A stretch of DNA of 60,000 bases from Lineus longissimus (GCF_910592395.1 NC_088316.1:3102001-3162000); one strand, 5' to 3'. Counted from the first letter of the stretch, positions 1-8,040 are shown. Notes: a model not told the origin generated them from the letters alone. Made by a program: numbers and translations.

Positions 1-594
1 TCCAAATGGATGTTGTAGTCTAATGATCAGTTTTGATCCTTTTTTCATCTTAAGTTCTTCTATGTAGTACTGTCTTTTCTCCTTAGGAATAACACTGTTT
101 TCTTCTAAGGCATCTTTCATGGCTGATTCATCCTTATTAAAAAATAATACTAAAATTCTTATGTTCTCTCTGTAGTCCTTGACAACTGAATTGTACTTCT
201 GAACTAGTAACCAAACAGTGAGATTGTAGTGCCTGCCGGAAAAGGCAAGATTACATAACTCGGACACCTTCTTTTTTGTGTCTCTCAAATTAGCACAGTC
301 ATCAATGAGGAATAATGTGTTAGAACCAGCAAAGGTCAGAGTAGCAAACTGAAGCACAAGGTCCAAATTACTGGCCACAGCTTCGGGATTAACTATGTAG
401 ACGTTCTTGTCTTGGTAAATCCATTTCCTTTCATATGTCTTATTGTTGAAATATGTTGGACAGAAAATTACTATGTTCTGGAACTTGTGCCGATACTCCT
501 TTTCTAAGAGGTCAAGGGCAAAATATGTCTTACCACAATTGGTAACACCAGAAATTAACATATTGTGTGGCTCGTAAATAAATACTTCACTCAT
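1..594 (-). CDS. Polinton packaging ATPase (FtsK/HerA type), truncated by window edge
   Basis: The minus strand is open from an ATG at 594 to the window edge, giving 198 residues with no stop, so the C-terminus lies outside. A Walker A motif (SGVTNCGKT, about residues 14-22) and a Walker B motif (TLFLIDDCAN, about residues 92-101) are visible. This matches the A32/FtsK-HerA genome-packaging ATPases carried by Polintons and related viruses, which are expected to pump DNA into capsids. The start codon is four bases from the divergent integrase start, within a shared ATTTAAAT palindrome. The usual family length is slightly over 200 residues, so nearly all of the gene is present. No mini-hairpin module lies in the visible part. 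The assignment rests on motifs and on context (integrase, PolB). Confidence 0.82.
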   Translation of the reverse strand, partial: MSEVFIYEPHNMLISGVTNCGKTYFALDLLEKEYRHKFQNIVIFCPTYFNNKTYERKWIYQDKNVYIVNPEAVASNLDLVLQFATLTFAGSNTLFLIDDCANLRDTKKKVSELCNLAFSGRHYNLTVWLLVQKYNSVVKDYRENIRILVLFFNKDESAMKDALEENSVIPKEKRQYYIEELKMKKGSKLIIRLQHPFG

Positions 595-598
595 TTAA
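595..598. promoter_or_regulatory. Shared 4-bp divergent start region (ATTTAAAT palindrome)
   Basis: The ATPase (minus) and integrase (plus) start codons are separated by four bases. The palindrome ATTTAAAT overlaps both, so each ATG is preceded by TTTAA and reads as TAAATG on its own strand. Any promoter for either gene must lie within or next to the other coding sequence, or use this box. The same box occurs at other genes of the element. Confidence 0.45.
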
Positions 599-1750
599 AT
601 GAATGTAAAGGATGACACACAGCAGTATCTAAGGGATTTGTACTACAACCCTGAGAGTCCCGTGGCTTACAGTTCTTTGAGTAAAATCTGGAAACAGGTC
701 AAGGAAGATATGACTTCGTCACGAGAGCAGAGCACAACTTCGTTGTTAGGGACAAAATCCCGCTCAGGAAAACTTATTAAAAAAAAAGAAGTGAAAGAAT
801 TTCTAGAAACACTACCAACTCACCAACTACACAAACCGGCCATTAAGAAATTCACCTTCAGGAAGACAATGGTATCGTACATCGATCAACAATGGCAAGC
901 TGATCTGGTTGACATGCAGAAATTCGAGAGTAAGAATAAAGGCAACAGATTCATTTTAACAGTCATAGATCTATTTAGTCGTTTTTCTTGGGCTCTAGCA
1001 GTTAAGAGTAAGAGGGGAGAAGAAATCAGAGATGCATTCAAATTGATTTTCAGAGAAGCAAAACCAACGAAAATCCAGTTTGATGACGGTAAAGAATTTT
1101 ACAACAAACACTTCAAGGAACTCTTAACAGAAAATGACATAGAATGGTTCTCCACAAAATCTGATAAGAAGGCAGCAGTAGTAGAGAGATTCAATAGAAC
1201 CCTTAAAGAAAAAATGTGGCGTTATTTCACCGCTAAGGAGACTGACAAGTGGATTGACGTTCTGGATGACCTGGTCAGCGGCTACAATAACACATTTCAC
1301 TCATCAATAGGTATGAAACCTGTAGACGCCAGAAAGATGGAAAACGAAGGAACAGTGTGGTACAATCTTTACGGTCTTCACCTCAAAGAGACATTTGGTG
1401 ATCCAAAGTACAAAGTAGGTGACAGTGTAAGAATTTCAAAGTACAAGTCCATTTTCGGTAAAGGTTACATGCCCAACTACACTGAGGAGGTGTTCCAAAT
1501 CAAACAGATCATCTTTACTCACCCTATCGTCTACCAGCTTGAGGATTACCACAAAGAAGAAATTCAAGGATATTTCTATGAAGAGGAATTGAGCTATGTT
1601 CCTAATCCTGACCAGCTAGAGTACAAGATCGAGAAAATCCTAAGGTACAAGACCAGTAAAGGCAAGAAATACGGATTAGTGAAGTGGAAGGGTTACAGTG
1701 ATAAGTTCAATGAATGGTTACCAGTTTCTGATATCAAATCATTGAAATGA
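599..1750 (+). CDS. Polinton retroviral-type integrase with chromodomain
   Basis: A 383-residue DDE integrase of the Maverick/Polinton class, which inserts the linear element DNA into the host genome. The N-terminal part (to about residue 90) resembles the family's helical/zinc region. The catalytic core shows D at about 102 (WQADLVDM), D at about 162 (FDDGKEF) and E at about 196 (VVERFNRT). A chromodomain occupies about 340-380 (VKWKGYSDKFNEW) and may bind histone tails to guide insertion. Residues about 38-57 (nt 711-770) look like an in-frame insertion of two degenerate mini-hairpin modules, since the residues on either side read as a continuous family-like segment. The ATG lies in the shared TTTAAATG box. 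The frame and catalytic residues are intact. Confidence 0.93.
   Translation: MNVKDDTQQYLRDLYYNPESPVAYSSLSKIWKQVKEDMTSSREQSTTSLLGTKSRSGKLIKKKEVKEFLETLPTHQLHKPAIKKFTFRKTMVSYIDQQWQADLVDMQKFESKNKGNRFILTVIDLFSRFSWALAVKSKRGEEIRDAFKLIFREAKPTKIQFDDGKEFYNKHFKELLTENDIEWFSTKSDKKAAVVERFNRTLKEKMWRYFTAKETDKWIDVLDDLVSGYNNTFHSSIGMKPVDARKMENEGTVWYNLYGLHLKETFGDPKYKVGDSVRISKYKSIFGKGYMPNYTEEVFQIKQIIFTHPIVYQLEDYHKEEIQGYFYEEELSYVPNPDQLEYKIEKILRYKTSKGKKYGLVKWKGYSDKFNEWLPVSDIKSLK
711..760. repeat. Mini-hairpin module pair (degenerate), in frame in integrase
   Basis: A reverse-orientation unit (about 711-735, GAC-TTC-GTC then GAGC-AGA-GC) is followed by a degenerate forward unit (about 735-760, CAAC-TTC-GTTG then GGGAC-AAA-ATCC). 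Together they supply about 20 codons inside the integrase. CAAC/GTTG keeps the stem paired although both arms differ from the consensus. Confidence 0.6.
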
Positions 1751-1838
1751 AATAAAGTCTCTAAAGTGACTTAAGTCACAAGAACAAGTTCGAAAAACGT
1801 AATTTAAAAAAAAAATGTCCTACTAAATAAAGAAAGAA

Positions 1839-3026
1839 ATGGATGGAGCAATATTTGATAATCAGAATAATATGATGAATCAGAATAATATGATGAATCA
1901 TGATAATATGATGAATCAGAATATTCAGAAGTTTTTGTATTATTTGCATCAAAATAATATGTTAAATCAAAATCTGATAAATCAGATTATGTTAAATCAA
2001 AATATGATAAATCAGTTTATCTTAAATCAAAACATGGAAAATCAAAATATGATAAATCAGAATAATATGATGAATCAAAATATGGAAAATCAGAATAATA
2101 TGATGAATCAAAACATGGAAAATCAACCTACAATTTATTGTGTTAAGTGCTGTGAAAAGAAACCTGAAATTAATTTTGAAAAGAACAGGCGTAATAAACT
2201 ACTTGATTACTGTAAAGAATGTGGTTCAAGTAAAATCAAGGGATGTAATAAATGTTATGAAAATAAATTACTAAGTGATGGTGAATTTGGTAAAAACGGA
2301 AATAGAGGTAACTGTAGATCATGTTTTAATTCATATTACAAAAAGGATTACCTTGACCAAAATGGTAATAGAGACAGACACAAAATTAGAGTTGGTCTAA
2401 ACCGCATTTCTAAGGGAGAGTGTACTCGAGCTCTGCTCTCAGGACGAAGTCCGACTAGGACAAAGTCCAGAGAGCAAAGCTCGACCGGTAATTCATCATT
2501 CAATCTAGGATGTACAGACAGTTTCTTCTCACAGTGGTTAAAGTACCAGAGGAGTCTATCTCCAATAGGACAAAGTCCCGAGAAAAGAGTTCGAATAGTA
2601 GAAGAAGAGTTGGATCATGTCTTACCAATCAAGGAATTCAAAGATAAACCTGAACTGTGCTTTGCTTGGTTTAACATTAGACCAATGTCTAAAACACAAA
2701 ACAGACAGAAGAGTGCTAAAGTAGACTACACACTATTTAAGGATCAATTGGATAGGTCAATGGATTTCATGGTAAAGATGAGAAGTGAAAACTGGTTTGT
2801 CTTTCGAGACCAGGATGTAATACCAAATTGGAAAATAGTGATATCACAGCATTTCGGGGATTATCTTCGTGATGAAAATATGATTCTGCTTGATAGATTA
2901 TCGAATTTAAATAATAACATGAGAATGAACCAGAACATTAACATATGTAGTCAGACAGAAATCATAAACGAGATGATTAAGTTTAATAATAGACTTGAAA
3001 GAAATTTACTCTTTGCAGTGAATTGA
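1839..3026 (+). CDS. HNH-type endonuclease candidate with Asn-rich N-terminus and zinc-ribbon cysteines
   Basis: 395 residues. Residues 1-97 are a low-complexity tract built on MNQN/NMMNQN/MENQ. Residues 101-162 carry five CxxC-type cysteine pairs, as in zinc ribbons. Residues about 223-292 fit an HNH nuclease layout: LGCTDSFFSQWLKYQ, then DHVLPIKEF, then CFAWFNIRPM...N..K, which resembles HNH enzymes of large DNA viruses and phages. The product would therefore be a DNA nuclease, possibly homing or replicative. Mini-hairpin modules are in frame at about 196-216 and 243-250, the second within the HNH region. A TAAATA box lies about 15 nt upstream of the ATG. No HNH gene is part of the canonical Polinton set, so this is accessory cargo. 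The family call is by motif only. Confidence 0.6.
   Translation: MDGAIFDNQNNMMNQNNMMNHDNMMNQNIQKFLYYLHQNNMLNQNLINQIMLNQNMINQFILNQNMENQNMINQNNMMNQNMENQNNMMNQNMENQPTIYCVKCCEKKPEINFEKNRRNKLLDYCKECGSSKIKGCNKCYENKLLSDGEFGKNGNRGNCRSCFNSYYKKDYLDQNGNRDRHKIRVGLNRISKGECTRALLSGRSPTRTKSREQSSTGNSSFNLGCTDSFFSQWLKYQRSLSPIGQSPEKRVRIVEEELDHVLPIKEFKDKPELCFAWFNIRPMSKTQNRQKSAKVDYTLFKDQLDRSMDFMVKMRSENWFVFRDQDVIPNWKIVISQHFGDYLRDENMILLDRLSNLNNNMRMNQNINICSQTEIINEMIKFNNRLERNLLFAVN
1860..2128 (+). repeat. Degenerate short tandem repeat coding Met/Asn/Gln tract
   Basis: Variants of aatatgatgaatcag and aatatggaaaatcag recur head to tail with imperfect 12-18 nt periods. They encode the Asn/Met/Gln-rich N-terminus of the HNH candidate and stay in frame throughout. 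Confidence 0.75.
2428..2482. repeat. Mini-hairpin modules, forward + reverse, in HNH gene
   Basis: Forward unit 2428-2452 (GAGC-TCT-GCTC, TCA, GGAC-GAA-GTCC) and reverse unit 2458-2482 (GGAC-AAA-GTCC, AGA, GAGC-AAA-GCTC), with start-to-start spacing of exactly 30. The two units together also form a larger inverted repeat. In the gene they read RALLSGRSP and then TKSREQSS. Confidence 0.9.
2568..2592. repeat. Mini-hairpin module, reverse, degenerate
   Basis: GGAC-AAA-GTCC is intact and is followed by an altered second hairpin (GAGAAAAGAGTTC). It is in frame as GQSPEK within the HNH candidate, just before its DHVLP motif. Confidence 0.6.
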
Positions 3027-3045
3027 TTTTATTTTACTTAATTAA

Positions 3046-3351
3046 ATGAATAGAACTTGGGGTTACACAAAACGACCACGTAATTGGAAAGAAAGATTAG
3101 AACGATTTCATAGAGAATTAGAGGCAGAAGTAGAGTCAAAGTTGGAGTCTGGTCCCGAAAAACCTTTAAAACCTGCTGTGCCTGCTGGGACAGAAAAACC
3201 TGCTGGGACAGAAAAACCTGTTGGGTCAGAAAAACCTGTTGGGTCAGAAAAACCTTTAAAATTTAATGTACTTCAAAAACCTGTAGTGTCTGTAGGATCA
3301 ACACTAAACACTAGAAATGACAGAACAACTGATTCTAGTTATTCCCACTAA
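3046..3351 (+). CDS. Small Lys/Glu/Pro-rich hypothetical protein of the Polinton
   Basis: 101 residues. The basic N-terminus (NRTWGYTKRPRNWKERLERF) is predicted helical. Four hexapeptides, PAGTEK or PVGSEK, follow at about residues 46-69. No family is recognised. It starts at an ATTAAATG box 19 nt after the upstream stop and ends four nt before the next ATG, so it sits in a tight same-strand cluster. Clean spacing and the box support a real gene. Its function is unknown. Confidence 0.5.
   Translation: MNRTWGYTKRPRNWKERLERFHRELEAEVESKLESGPEKPLKPAVPAGTEKPAGTEKPVGSEKPVGSEKPLKFNVLQKPVVSVGSTLNTRNDRTTDSSYSH
3181..3252 (+). repeat. 18-nt tandem repeat, four copies
   Basis: cctgctgggacagaaaaa occurs twice, then cctgttgggtcagaaaaa twice, with an exact 18-nt period. 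They encode the PAGTEK/PVGSEK hexapeptides. The pairwise identity of adjacent copies points to recent duplication. Confidence 0.9.
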
Positions 3352-3355
3352 TTAA

Positions 3356-4015
3356 ATGGATGGAGACAATAAGGTTTATCCAGATTTAAGTAATTTAAAC
3401 TCTGAAAGTCATTTGAACTATGAAAGGTCTGAAAAGCATACAGAAAGTAACCCTCAGGCTTTCAGACTACAACAAATATGTGAGGTTAAGAGTTTCTTAG
3501 AAAGCGAGATTGAATTTAGAAGAAAGATATTTTCAAAGTACAAAAAAGCATTTAGCGTAATTACTGGCATTAGCCACTTCCTTAATTTTGCCAGCGTAGC
3601 AGCCGGCTCTGTTGGTGTTTCCGCTCTAGCTGGTGTCATCACGGCACCGATAGGCTTAGCTTTGGGTGGCGTAACAATAGGTAGTGCCATTATTTCATCA
3701 GCCTTAGGCTGGGAGAAAAAGAATATTCTTAAGAAAATTGAAAAGCATGAGAATATCAGAATGTTGGCAATTTCAAAACTGAACACAATCAATGATTTGG
3801 TTAGTAAAGCCTTAACCGATTCTCACATATCTACAGATGAGTTTACTTTGATTCTCAAGGAGAAGGAGAAATACATTTCGATGAAAAATGCCATTAGGAA
3901 AAAACAAAGGGAGGCAAGTTCAGCTGTTGATGTAGAGTCTTTAAAGAAGACTTTTTTAGAAGAAGGAAAAAAACTAGCACAGACAGAGATGCTAGAAAAA
4001 CTAAAAGTTCAGTAA
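3356..4015 (+). CDS. Conserved Polinton-associated protein with hydrophobic Gly/Ala-rich hairpin
   Basis: 219 residues. The N-terminal half is polar. Residues about 69-118 form a Gly/Ala/Val-rich hydrophobic stretch long enough for one or two membrane passes (FASVAAGSVGVSALAGVITA and beyond). A charged helical region follows, with KIEKHENIRMLAISKLNTI then ISTDEFTLILKEKEKY. This hydrophobic-then-helical layout resembles an uncharacterised ORF class often found in cnidarian and other Polintons. A membrane-active virion role is possible but unproven. It starts at ATTAAATGG, four nt after the previous stop. The minus-strand ORF across it is a shadow. Confidence 0.6.
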   Translation: MDGDNKVYPDLSNLNSESHLNYERSEKHTESNPQAFRLQQICEVKSFLESEIEFRRKIFSKYKKAFSVITGISHFLNFASVAAGSVGVSALAGVITAPIGLALGGVTIGSAIISSALGWEKKNILKKIEKHENIRMLAISKLNTINDLVSKALTDSHISTDEFTLILKEKEKYISMKNAIRKKQREASSAVDVESLKKTFLEEGKKLAQTEMLEKLKVQ

Positions 4016-4029
4016 ATCAAACAGGACCC

Positions 4030-4100
4030 GGACTACGTCCAGAGAACAGAGTTCGACTCGAGCTATGCTCTCAAGACGAAGTCGGACCCGGACTACGTCC
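4030..4100. repeat. Intergenic mini-hairpin array (reverse, forward, half unit)
   Basis: Units start at 4030 (reverse), 4060 (forward) and 4090 (GGAC-TAC-GTCC half only), on an exact 30-nt spacing. The first has GAAC-AGA-GTTC in place of GAGC-N3-GCTC, changed on both arms so pairing is kept. The array lies between the convergent 3' ends of the preceding ORF and PolB. Confidence 0.85.
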
Positions 4101-4208
4101 TAATCCTAATGTGGTGTATCACTATCACTATTATCATGACTTCGGTGTTAGGGATGAATTTCACCAAGTAACACTACCATCAGCACCACCCTATTCATTA
4201 GTTTAATC

Positions 4209-4293
4209 GAGCTCTGCTCTCAAGACGAAGTCCTAATCGAACTTTGTTCTCTGGACGTAGTCGTACTAGGACAAGGTCCAGAGAGCAAAGCTC
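4209..4293. repeat. Intergenic mini-hairpin array (forward, forward, reverse)
   Basis: Units start at 4209, 4239 and 4269, again exactly 30 nt apart. The middle one has GAAC-TTT-GTTC, a paired substitution. The last ends four nt from the PolB stop codon. Confidence 0.9.
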
Positions 4294-4296
4294 GAC

Positions 4297-7200
4297 TCAA
4301 GCGAAGTTTGAATCGCTGTAATCTATGTAGCCTTCATAATACATTCCAAATGGTAAGGTGCTTATTCCATCTTCAAGTATGAACCTCTTGTCATCAAAAG
4401 GACTGAGGCTTTTTTTGTTAAATTCTTCCAAATAGATTTGGTGTTTATCTGATCTTAAGTGTCTCATCTTGTGGTAAAATGACCTACTCTTTTCAAGACA
4501 ATCAACATAGTCATCAAATGAGATATTTCTCCTTACTACATTCTTGGCAATACCCTTCAATTTCTTAGAATCGTAATCTTTTGTCGAACTCTGTTCTCGG
4601 GACGTAGTCCTAGTCGAGCCTTGCTCTCCAGACATAGTCTTGGTCCTGTAAGCGTACATCTTACTTCTCAGGGCAATGAATTCAGTCATCTCTACTCCTC
4701 CTAGCTCATCCTTAAAGTAGCCTGGTACCTTCTTCTTACTGGTATCATAGAGTGGATGATCTTTTGGATAATTACTGAAGTCAAAATAGTGTTTCAACTC
4801 CTTTAATTCTTTAGTTAAGTCATCAGTATTAATGTTAAGTACAAAGGAATCTGTATCTAGATACAGTAGTTCAATATTTTTCTCACCAAAGTACGGTTGA
4901 AGAACTTCATAATAGAATTCATACATTAATAATTTAGACAATTCAAGTACTGAAGCTCCTATGTAGATTGGTTTGTTGAATTTCTTTGATGTTTTCCTCA
5001 TGCTAATAGCAGCATTATGTTCGTCAAATACGCATATCGATGAAAACCTGGGATTGGCCATTACATTCCTGGCTCTCTCCCCGTCCGATACAAATTCAAT
5101 TTCAACCCTGTTCCTTACATTCTCACAAGTTTTTCCATAGAACGCATTGTTCATCAGTTTAAAATAGTCTTTCTCAAAATCAGTCTTAGAATCCATACGT
5201 CTTTTAGTGTTAAAATCAATGTATGGTGCTAACCACTTTGATTGTTTAAAGCTTATCACTGAATGAACCCTCTTAAGTACCATTCCGTGCTTTAGGTAAA
5301 ATTGTAGCATTCTGTAATGCACTATGTAATTAGTTTTATCCTTTTGTGTTAGTATTAGTTTCTCTACATTTGATCTTTTATCATCACCCAGTAACTCTCT
5401 CTGGTAAGGACTTAATTCATCATCTTCAATAAAGAGAGATTCGGGACAGAATGGAAAGTTCCTTGACTTAAATTTAATATTTCCTGGATACTCCAAATCA
5501 ACCTCTAAGAAGTAGCCTACTTCACTATCACTTGGAATTGCCATAATCTGCTCTTTACTGATAACATTCATGTTAAGTCGGACTTCGTCCTGAGAGCAGA
5601 GCTCGAGTGGATCAATATCTATCATTTCAAAACTACCATAGGGTTGAGGTTCCATCATGGACCAGCCGTAGAGATTATTTGCGTCTATGTAGAGTAGTTT
5701 GTGGTGTTCATCTGCCTTGACATGTCTTGTTCCCATAACACCCGAAATTCCACCTCGTATTGCTTTCTCAAAAGTAAGTAAGATGTTGGTATCAGTCAGT
5801 AGTTCTAGGTTTATTCCTGTGTACTTCAAACCAGCTTGCCAGGTTAGGCCTGGTGCCGAGTAACAGTGACAGGGATCTATCTGAAAGTAGTTCAAATTGA
5901 CATCCCTGAATTTCTCAAATAAATCAGCTAAAAGGATCACATCAGTTTTGAGGTAGAGGTCAATGAACTCACCGTGATTCCTGATCTTGAAATGATCCCA
6001 TATTACCTTAGCCTCATCATAGGCAGAATCAGGTGCCATTTCATTTTTCAATTCGTCAAAAAACATAGACTTTTCTAGGTAAGTAACATTGTAGCTTTCA
6101 TGTGATGTGTAAAAAGAGTAAGGTACTGAACCCTTCTTCCTCAATAGCTTAAAGTCAGTGGTATTTGGGAACAGCTGTCTGGTAATTTTAAAATCATCAT
6201 CCAACATTGATTTGGTTATGTTGTCTAAACTGGACTGCAGGAATCTGTACGAGTCCAAAAACCTGAAACAACCGAACTGAAATGAGATGTATTCCTCTGA
6301 TGTTTTGGCAAGTATTTTCAGTTTCTTGTACTTCGGTAGCTTATTCGTTAATTCTTTAATAAATAAGTGAGAATCGTAATTACTGAGATTGTGAAAAAAC
6401 ACTGGAACAAACATAGCTTTCTTTTCATTCAAATTACACGAGTTGTGAGCAGCACCTCGATATCTACCACAGTAGTGATCATGATCCTTGACCTTGTCAT
6501 ATCCCAAAGGTTGATTACAATAGTAACAATGTGTTTCTAATTGATATTTATGCCAGTCTTTATCTGTCATTGTTAGAGGAAAGTTACAGCTCAATAAATT
6601 AGAGAATTGTTCTTCCATCCTGATTAACCAATTACAGAACACATCTACAACATCAGCACCCCTGTGAGACACATACTGGCTACTGTAAAGGTGTGTGTAG
6701 TCTGAGTGAACATAAACACCAACAGCTGATGCATTTTGTTTAAAAAGTTTCTTTGAACTCGGTTCTTTCATCATAGGTGGCTCTACTGATACTACTGGTA
6801 TGTTGCCTTCGGCAGAAGAACAAGGTTCGCTTATCGCTTCGAAATCAGCATAGATCACAAACGGAACTCTATTTTTGAATGAGTGTTTTTCAAATTTAAT
6901 TTGTGACCATTTACTGTTAGGTGGAGGCAAAGTAATCTTACAGTAATCGTGTTCTCCACATTTCTTTTTATGTTTATCTAGTGTTGACTTCCTGTAAAAG
7001 TAATTCATGCATCTCCTGCAAAGATACACTCTATGAGCTAGTGTCCTGAAGAAAAGATTGATGTCTCTTATGTACATGAAATGGTCCTTGAAATACAACA
7101 GATCGATGACATCATCATCATCATAATTCTTGGACAGGTAGAGAGGTTCTAGTTTTGCATCACAGGTGCTCTTAGCCCATTCGTTCTCTAACTTGAACAC

Positions 7201-8040
7201 ATTAATTTTGAGATTATTATCACTCTCTATCTTAGGAATATCCTTTTGAATACATACAGGAAATGATTTGATTTTGATATCAGTAGTGATATTGAATGTA
7301 CTCTCGAGCTCTGCTCTCAGGACAAAGTCCGTCTCTGGATTTTCTTTCAGATATTTAGCGGCCAATAAAGACCAGAGAAAACATTTATTGTCATTTGATT
7401 CCACATTTATTACTGCTTTTGTTTTAAATGGTAATTTAGTGTAATGACCACCTTTACACCTCTTGTAAGAACAGATGGTCATGTTACAAGACTCTATTTT
7501 ATTTAAAGTAAGTCCAGAACCTTGAAAGTACCTTTCCTCAATCTGTGTCTTAATGTAGTTTAACTGGTTGGTTATGGCATAAATTGCCTGGTTCCTTGAA
7601 ATTATGCTTTCCATTGGAGACTGTATGGGGTGTGTTACACTTTCACCCTGACGATCAAACTGAGCAAATACTGATATGCTAATTTTGTGATGGTAATCAT
7701 TGAGTTGAAATAATACCTCCTCTAATTTATCTCTGTATTCATACACTTGTTTAGCTTCTCTGTCAATCTTCAAACTAATGGTGACTACAGGCTTGCCAAA
7801 TTGTTTTACTATTTCTATTCCACTCACTTTCTTTATGCCATCTAGCTCATTTTCCTCAAATGCAAGTTTCTTATCCATAGTTTTAGGGATCAGTGATGGG
7901 GCTCGGGGTTGAGCAATAGGGACATAATCCGGATTTAATTTACTTAAGTGACCTTTGGTTCTCCTGTGAATAGCCATATTATTGTAGGATATGTACTTGT
8001 CACATGTAGTGCAAAGTATTTTCTGATTCTTATCAGTCAT
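4297..8040 (-). CDS. Protein-primed family B DNA polymerase of the Polinton (pPolB)
   Basis: 1247 residues from the ATG at 8040. An in-frame TTG at 8073 would add 11 residues but is unlikely as a start. It replicates the linear element DNA. In order: a C2H2-like finger at about 10-30 (CTTCDKYISYNNMAIHRRTKGH); a second finger-like CRRC...H...C at about 341-361; exonuclease motifs Exo I (YADFEAI, about 397), Exo II (NLSNYDSHLF, about 551) and Exo III (DLYLKTDVILLADL, about 694); an endonuclease-VII-like zinc module (CYYCNQPL...DHDHYCGRYRGAAHNSCN, about 505-538); and polymerase motifs A (YIDANNLYGWSM, about 784), B (NNAFYGKT, about 964) and C (YLDTDS, about 1060). Mini-hairpin modules are in frame at about 237-246, 812-821 and 1132-1153, outside the catalytic motifs. 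All key acidic residues are present, so it appears intact. Confidence 0.95.
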   Translation of the reverse strand: MTDKNQKILCTTCDKYISYNNMAIHRRTKGHLSKLNPDYVPIAQPRAPSLIPKTMDKKLAFEENELDGIKKVSGIEIVKQFGKPVVTISLKIDREAKQVYEYRDKLEEVLFQLNDYHHKISISVFAQFDRQGESVTHPIQSPMESIISRNQAIYAITNQLNYIKTQIEERYFQGSGLTLNKIESCNMTICSYKRCKGGHYTKLPFKTKAVINVESNDNKCFLWSLLAAKYLKENPETDFVLRAELESTFNITTDIKIKSFPVCIQKDIPKIESDNNLKINVFKLENEWAKSTCDAKLEPLYLSKNYDDDDVIDLLYFKDHFMYIRDINLFFRTLAHRVYLCRRCMNYFYRKSTLDKHKKKCGEHDYCKITLPPPNSKWSQIKFEKHSFKNRVPFVIYADFEAISEPCSSAEGNIPVVSVEPPMMKEPSSKKLFKQNASAVGVYVHSDYTHLYSSQYVSHRGADVVDVFCNWLIRMEEQFSNLLSCNFPLTMTDKDWHKYQLETHCYYCNQPLGYDKVKDHDHYCGRYRGAAHNSCNLNEKKAMFVPVFFHNLSNYDSHLFIKELTNKLPKYKKLKILAKTSEEYISFQFGCFRFLDSYRFLQSSLDNITKSMLDDDFKITRQLFPNTTDFKLLRKKGSVPYSFYTSHESYNVTYLEKSMFFDELKNEMAPDSAYDEAKVIWDHFKIRNHGEFIDLYLKTDVILLADLFEKFRDVNLNYFQIDPCHCYSAPGLTWQAGLKYTGINLELLTDTNILLTFEKAIRGGISGVMGTRHVKADEHHKLLYIDANNLYGWSMMEPQPYGSFEMIDIDPLELCSQDEVRLNMNVISKEQIMAIPSDSEVGYFLEVDLEYPGNIKFKSRNFPFCPESLFIEDDELSPYQRELLGDDKRSNVEKLILTQKDKTNYIVHYRMLQFYLKHGMVLKRVHSVISFKQSKWLAPYIDFNTKRRMDSKTDFEKDYFKLMNNAFYGKTCENVRNRVEIEFVSDGERARNVMANPRFSSICVFDEHNAAISMRKTSKKFNKPIYIGASVLELSKLLMYEFYYEVLQPYFGEKNIELLYLDTDSFVLNINTDDLTKELKELKHYFDFSNYPKDHPLYDTSKKKVPGYFKDELGGVEMTEFIALRSKMYAYRTKTMSGEQGSTRTTSREQSSTKDYDSKKLKGIAKNVVRRNISFDDYVDCLEKSRSFYHKMRHLRSDKHQIYLEEFNKKSLSPFDDKRFILEDGISTLPFGMYYEGYIDYSDSNFA
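4586..4640. repeat. Two tandem mini-hairpin modules in PolB
   Basis: Forward units at 4586 and 4616, 30 nt apart. GAAC-TCT-GTTC in the first and AGAC-ATA-GTCT in the second both differ from consensus on both arms yet still pair. On the coding strand they read roughly TMSGEQGSTRTTSREQSST, in the linker after the KMYAYR segment. Confidence 0.88.
5580..5604. repeat. Mini-hairpin module in PolB, between motifs A and B
   Basis: Reverse unit GGAC-TTC-GTCC, TGA, GAGC-AGA-GCTC. Read on the PolB strand it gives LELCSQDEVR, about 25 residues after motif A. Confidence 0.9.
7306..7330. repeat. Mini-hairpin module in PolB N-terminal region
   Basis: Forward unit GAGC-TCT-GCTC, TCA, GGAC-AAA-GTCC. The PolB strand reads TDFVLRAELE, before the exonuclease domain. 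Confidence 0.9.

Noticed and set aside
2428-2482. The module GGACGAAGTCC near CAG looks like part of a hammerhead ribozyme
   Set aside because: The conserved CUGAUGA and GAAAC core elements do not occur together around the units; the resemblance is limited to one stem.
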